Assembly: GCA_033060915.1 (NCBI GenBank)
Contig: CM065392.1
Coordinates: 8,813,001 to 8,877,000, forward strand
Length of the DNA stretch: 64,000 nucleotides
Source: Euryodendron excelsum
Lineage: Eukaryota; Streptophyta; Magnoliopsida; Ericales; Pentaphylacaceae
Direction of reading: 5' to 3'
In this document: positions 42,601-48,600 of the stretch, in pieces
Layout: every line of letters begins with the position of its first letter
How positions within the stretch are numbered: position 1 is the first letter of the stretch
The notes under the pieces: generated by a model
Told to the model about the DNA's origin: nothing
Databases searched by the model: none
Seen by the model: only the letters and a program-made list of their open reading frames with translations
Made by a program: the position numbers and the translations under genes

Positions 42601-45600
42601 TCCATGATTAAGATGTATGCAAGACCAACCAATAAGTATTTGAAAACAACCTATCCTCCCAATCCCACAACAACGATGCACAAACCTAATTTAACCAAAA
42701 GTAAAACAAAAATAAGTGCTAAAAAATAAAAGATGGAATGAAGTTACCCAAATGAGCTATTGAGTTCCCTCGTGTTTGTAGAATGATGGTGAAGTGCTTC
42801 CTCCAAAATAGAATCTCCAAGGCTCGCCCACCAACGTAAAATGCAGCTTCCCTGGGAATGGCGTCAAAAACTTAATCGCTCCCTAAAAAGGTGATACTTA
42901 ACGGTAAATGCACAGCCGCGATGTAGTAATAATTTCTCATAAGTACGTGGTCGATCCCACAGGGAAGATGGTTTACGTGAATAGGAAAACTTACCGTGGA
43001 TAAAAAATATTAGGAAAAACACTCCAATAAACAAAAATATGATTTTAGGTTGAGAAAAGATTGTTATCTAATTTAAACTAAGAAACAAAAAGTCCTGGAA
43101 TCAATTGTTCAAACTAATTGCATCTCTTGGAATTCCAAAGGGGATACTTTAATAACTCAAATCATTCAACCATGTCGTGAGTCTTGGATTCGGAAGATTT
43201 AGCGATAAAAACAAGTCTGCTTCAAAACTTCAACTTATAGAATATATCAGGTTGTTAGAATTAAGGACGAGTACCATCGATTCACGCAGCGCATATACTG
43301 AATATAGATTCACGTATAAACGTTACAGAACATAATCAAATGTCGAGGTTTTCGAAGGTTTCTAGAGCGAAGAAGAAGAACAAAGAAAAATAGAAAATTT
43401 AACTTTAAAACCAAGAACGTACCTCCTTCGTTCATCCAAGATCTACAATTAATCTTCACAATTGATCCCAAGATAGAATCTATCTACTCATCGTAATCAT
43501 AGATACGCAAAGTTGTATTGAAAATAAATTGAAAGACTGAGCAATCTGATTACAGGAATTGAAAATTGAATGAAAACTATGAAAAACTATTCTAATCTAC
43601 TCCTAAAACTACTCCTAAAATCCTAGAAAAATGTTAACCCTAGCAATCCCTTCAAAAACATAAAACTCCTAAATCTATTCTACTACCTCCTAATCTATCC
43701 CAAACTAAAAAGTGAGTTAATCTATAAATCCCGTCGTCAATCGTATGGATGATTCCCATCGAGTGCTCCGATTGGCTGGGTCCCTTCACAAAAGTTGTAG
43801 GTCTCAAAAAGTTATACAAAATGGATATATTATGAACCTGAATAGCCTTTTTGGTTTGGGAGATATGGGCTTGCAAAGTTTCAGCTCTGTGTGCTTCAAT
43901 AGCTTGTACCACAGCTTCAATAGCTTGTACCTTGACAGCAAGCTCTTGAAACTTATGATTAAATTTCATTCGAAAACATTCCATTTCAGCTTAAAATTGT
44001 TCGAACACCTAGGCTACCGTTCGAACGCCAGGGAAGGCTGTTCGAACACTGCGTCGAACGCACTTCGAATGAGACAATCTACTCTCTGAATCTTTCGAAC
44101 GCATTTCAAACTTGAACTTGACATGAGACCATCCGACATACCGTTCGAACGGCACCAAAAGTTGATCGCTCCTTAAAAGGGTGATACTTAACCGCAAGTG
44201 CACGGTTGCGAGGTAGTAATAATTTCTCGTAAGTACTAGGTCGATCCCACAGGAAAGATAGTTTACGTAAATAGAAAAACTTACCGTGAATTAAAAATCT
44301 TAGCAAAAACACTCCAATAAACAAAAATCTAATTTTAGGTTGAGAAAAAATTTGTTATCTAATTTAAACTAAGAAATAAAGAAAAAAAGCCTTAGAGTCA
44401 ATCGATCCAATCAATTGCGTCTTTGAAAAATTTCAAAGGAGATAATTGAATAAATCAAATCCCTCAACTACGTTGTGAGTCTCGGATTTGGAAGATTTAG
44501 CAATAAAATCAAGAGTTCTTCAAGACTTCAACTTCTAGAATAAATCGGGTTGTTAGAATCAAGGACGAGTACCATCGATTCGTGTAGTGCAAATTCTAAA
44601 TTAGACTCACGCATAAGCGTTACTGAACATAATCAAACGTTCAGGTTTTCAAAAGTTTCTAGAATGAAGAAGAAGAAGAAAGAAAACCAGAAAATTTAAC
44701 TTTAAAACCAAGAACATACCTCCTTCGTTCATCCAAGATCTTCAATTAATCTTCACAATTGATCCCAAGATGAAATCTAGCTACTCATCATAATCATAGA
44801 TACGTAAAGTTGTATTCAAAATATATTGAAAGACTAAATAATATAACTACAAGAATTGAAAACTAAATGAAAACTATGAATAAACTACTCTAATCTACTC
44901 CTAAAACTACTCTTAAAACCCTAGAAAAATGTCAATATTAGAATATCTGCCTCCCCCAATAATAACAACAATCCCAGCTTAAATAGGCAGCAGAAATAAT
45001 AGGAAACCTCGCCGCACCATTCAAACGGCCTAACCCACCGTTCGAATGCCTAGTTGACCGTTCGAACGGTCTTTTAACACCCTTTGGGCGACTTTTATGC
45101 TCTCTGAATCTATCGAACGCACTTCAAACCTGAACTTGACGTGAGACCGTTCGACATACCATTCGAACGCCTATGTATACCGTTCGAATGCCCTTGAGTA
45201 TCGTTCGAACGTCCTTCGAACGCCTATGTTATTTCAGCGCCAATTAATACCTTTTTAGCTAGGATTCCTGAAAATAACCACAAAACTAAGTTAGTAACAA
45301 ATTAGGACTAAAATAACATAATTAAACATATTCTAAGGCTAACAAATAACTAATTAGAGCATGTAGATTGCACTTTTATAGTACAATCACAATGCTCTGA
45401 GATTGGGGCCAAACTTTGATTATTTCGTCTGATAACCAAACTTTCAAAAACCCAGAGAATGGCCAATCCTCCCATACCCGTAGCAGAAATCTCCGAGTCT
45501 TTCATACTTGAAATCGATTTCCAACTATGGCAAGCCATTCCGCTTCAATTTAAACCCTATTCTGATGGGTTTTGCTAGGTCAATTTCACTTTGTAGTCGT

Positions 45601-48600
45601 ACACATTTGCTGTAATGCCCCTCTTGGACGCTCCACTCATCTATAAAAATTAAAGCCCCAATGGTTTCTGCTATCTTGACAACTTTGATTTTCGTCATTC
45701 GATCTGGAGGGAGGCCATAAACTTGGACCCAGTAGGGAGATTTTAAGAAATCTACCTCAGAGATTGTAAGCCTTGGATCCCAAGGTTTAAGGACAAATAG
45801 GCTTCCCATCATTGTCCATGGAGCTGCATCCAAGATCTTCTGTTTCTCACGACTATCCGCGAAGCAGAGTATGAAAGTGTTGGAGCTTGCCGTATTGACT
45901 TCAACCTTCCTGCTCAGTCCCCAAGCTTTGTTGATGATATTCTTGACAACATTTTTATTGACCGATTTGGTAGATATAACTCTACCTATCAACCATTGTG
46001 AATGAATGATGGAGGCTATTTCTGGGATTGGTTCCAAGTCAAGAGTTATATCCTCTACGTCTTGGTTATTTCAAAACCAGGTATGGACATGATTGGGAGG
46101 CTTTGGAAAAGAGGTGTTAAGAAGGTGGTATCAAGGTGAGGGATGATGGGGATGCAGCTAGGGAAAGGGGAAAGGAATTAGGAGGAGAACAGAGGGTGAG
46201 GAGGAATGATCGTAGATGACAGAGCCAAAATGTAATAGTGGAGGATATGAGGGATAGAGACAGAGAAATGGAAGATAAAATAAAGACGAAAATTCAAAGA
46301 AGGATTTGTCTAAGATGACTGAACCAAAGGATATACCTCAGGGAGAAACCCAGGGAGAAACTAGCCAAAACTAGAGAGAGAAACTCTCATCCTAGAGAGA
46401 GAAACCTCGTCCATTGTGACAATGTGAGGTTATGTGCAAAGTTGATCCAGATAAGTTATTGCCGTTTTATCTTATATGCCTCCTTATATCTACAGATAAG
46501 TTATTAGATCCAAATAACTTTGCACATAACCCCCTTATGTCAACTTTGCAGATAATTTTGGGCATGGGCATTTTTATCGTTTTACCAAATCTATCATAGT
46601 TTCATTTACTTTGCAAATAAGTTTAAACTATAAGGGGTTATGTGTTTATTTTTGAACCACATGAAGTGTTGAAAATATTTTCAAAATATATAATATATGT
46701 AGTAGTTTTGGGGTTTTCCAAAATAGTTTTGACTAGTTTTGAAGAAAGTCTTTATTGCCTTATTAAATGAATCCCACATTGGAAAGTGAGAACTTTGCTA
46801 AGGTATTTATAAATGCCAACAACTTTCTATGTATTGCTTTAGAGCAATGATTGGGTGTAGCACTCAAGTGTGACCATGTGTGCCAAGCCACATGTGCGCC
46901 ACACGCATGTCTTGCGTGTGAGTTGCGTGGTACAATGTGACGCTTTAGTGGCACACTTAGCGCTTGGACATATGGCACGTGCGCGTGTGGTCTATGATCA
47001 AGACCATTGATTTTTGTCAATTATGATAATCAACGATCGGATTGCTAATACATAAGCAAAAAGAATCGTATGGTGAGAATCACACCTGATCATAAAGGTG
47101 TGATGAATGATCTGATCAAACAATGAACATGTGCGATCTACACCGTTATATTAGAAAATGAGCGATCCGACAGCTGTGTTTAAACCTGCAAGTGACTGTT
47201 AGAAATCAGTTATTATTTGAATTCTAACAGTCATGTCTGGTCAAAAAAGACACCAAAATGTCTATAAAAACATGGTAGATTTGCAGAGAATAGACATATA
47301 TTTTTCCTGCAACTTCTCGTTGTATTGAAAGGAATTATAATTCTTGATTCTTTCTAGTTTTTATTGTTCATCATCTCTGAAGTCTGTTTCTGCAGAAATA
47401 GACATTCAGATTCTTGGCAGACTTGATAATCAGAGGGTATTCGGGTCTGATTTAGTGTGTGCAACACGCGATCAAAATTACAAATTTTCTGAGCTCCATT
47501 GTATCCTAGAGGCAATTCGCCATTAACCCGGTGCACACCAGATTCTGAGAATTGGTGGAGGCGAATATCGTCTTAAGGAAAACGATATTAATCGTAAATT
47601 GGACGTAATTATTCATCTTCTTCTTCTTTTTACAGATTTTTGCACTAACATGAAGGCCATCTAATATTGCTCAAACCACAAGGGTAGTTTAATTACCGTT
47701 AAAAAATTCTAAACTTGCACATACAATAAACAACTGATCCCACATGCAAGGAGCACGCGAATAAAATTGGATTTTATTTTATACTTTTTGCATGGACAAA
47801 TTGGGCTTCTTTTTACTCTTGCTTGGATAAATTGGGCTTCTTTTTACTCCTCTTGAATTGATGTTACGCCACAGGTAAATTCATATTATTCTTTTAACGA
47901 GAAATTTTCAAGCATAAGGAAAGTGCTATACTGCTAGTAATGTAAACAGCAAGCTGGTAAACACATTGCATCAAACCAGTTCACTTATCCACGCCTAGTT
48001 TGGTTAGTGTTTGGTTTTTCGTTGCGTTTCTTGTCTAATTAAAAAAAAAAAAAAAAAAAAAGACCTTCGGAAAACATCATTTCTATGTTTGAACGAAAAC
48101 AGTTCCGAAAACCGAAAAACACATTTTTTTGGTTCCTAAATCTAGAGTGTTCTAAAAAAGCTTCGTAAAAATAAGTTTTGGAATGGATTTACAAATGCGA
48201 TTTGGGCCAAAACTGTTTCCGGAACCTTGGGGTTAATTTTCCAAGAAGCCATCCAAGTTTCGTGAAAAGATTCATGAAAAATCTCGGGGGCAAGAAAGGG
48301 AGGAAGAGCGCCAATTTAACAACCCAAACGCTGGTCTTCAACTAACAAGCAGTCAGAATTTTGAGCGCTTATGGATTGATCTGCAAAATCAGCACAATTA
48401 CAGCTAGGCTACGGAATTTTCTTTATAGGTTTCAAATAGGCTAAGTTTATAGTAGAAAACTTAAGAGTGATCTGGATCAAATACCCGTCTGCAGTGTTTT
48501 CTGTGCCCAAGCCACTTGAACCTGCTGCTTCTCTAAGAGCATCCCTCCACGTTTGCACCTTCGTAAGGTCATGAGCATAATCTCTCTCATGTGTGGTAAA

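Larger units (their letters stand above)
37679..45389 (-). mobile_element. Three-LTR compound, non-autonomous LTR retrotransposon
   Basis: Outer ends TGATCGC and CAATCA with a perfect 5-bp duplication CAATG on both sides (37674-37678, 45390-45394), so the whole block entered, or was shaped, as one insertion. On the minus strand the order is LTR C (45389-44163), ten bases of a primer-binding site, LTR B lacking its first part (about 44150-42873), an internal region (42872-39144), LTR D (39143-37679). A tandem LTR-internal-LTR-internal-LTR product that lost its first internal region fits best. There is no pol. Confidence 0.8.
13362..46427 (-). mobile_element. Full-length L1-type LINE, split into three pieces
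   Basis: Pieces in 5'-3' order on the minus strand: 46427-45390, 37678-37455, 18511-13362, about 6.4 kb in total. A 15-base A tail (T run at 13362-13376 on the plus strand) marks the 3' end and a 13-bp duplication flanks both ends. ORF1 carries a DUF4283 domain and a zinc-knuckle remnant; ORF2 carries EEP endonuclease, reverse transcriptase, zf-RVT and RNase H. All are broken by stops and frameshifts, so it cannot move on its own. It was cut first by the two LTR elements that now lie between its pieces. Confidence 0.88.
12244..48484 (-). other. TNL intron 1, about 36.2 kb
   Basis: Bounded by GTATTTG at 48484 and CTACAG at 12244. TNL introns at this place are normally well under 1 kb. Nearly all the extra length is transposon: a LINE in three pieces, an 18.9-kb giant-LTR element holding a solo LTR, a 7.7-kb three-LTR element, and a separate solo LTR. 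The LINE and the three-LTR element run in the gene's direction, so their polyadenylation signals are in sense; the giant-LTR element and the solo LTR inside it are antisense. Confidence 0.85.

Noticed and set aside
48000..48300. Possible SINE or MITE around the A20 run in intron 1
   Set aside because: No A/B box, no duplication and no inverted ends could be made out.
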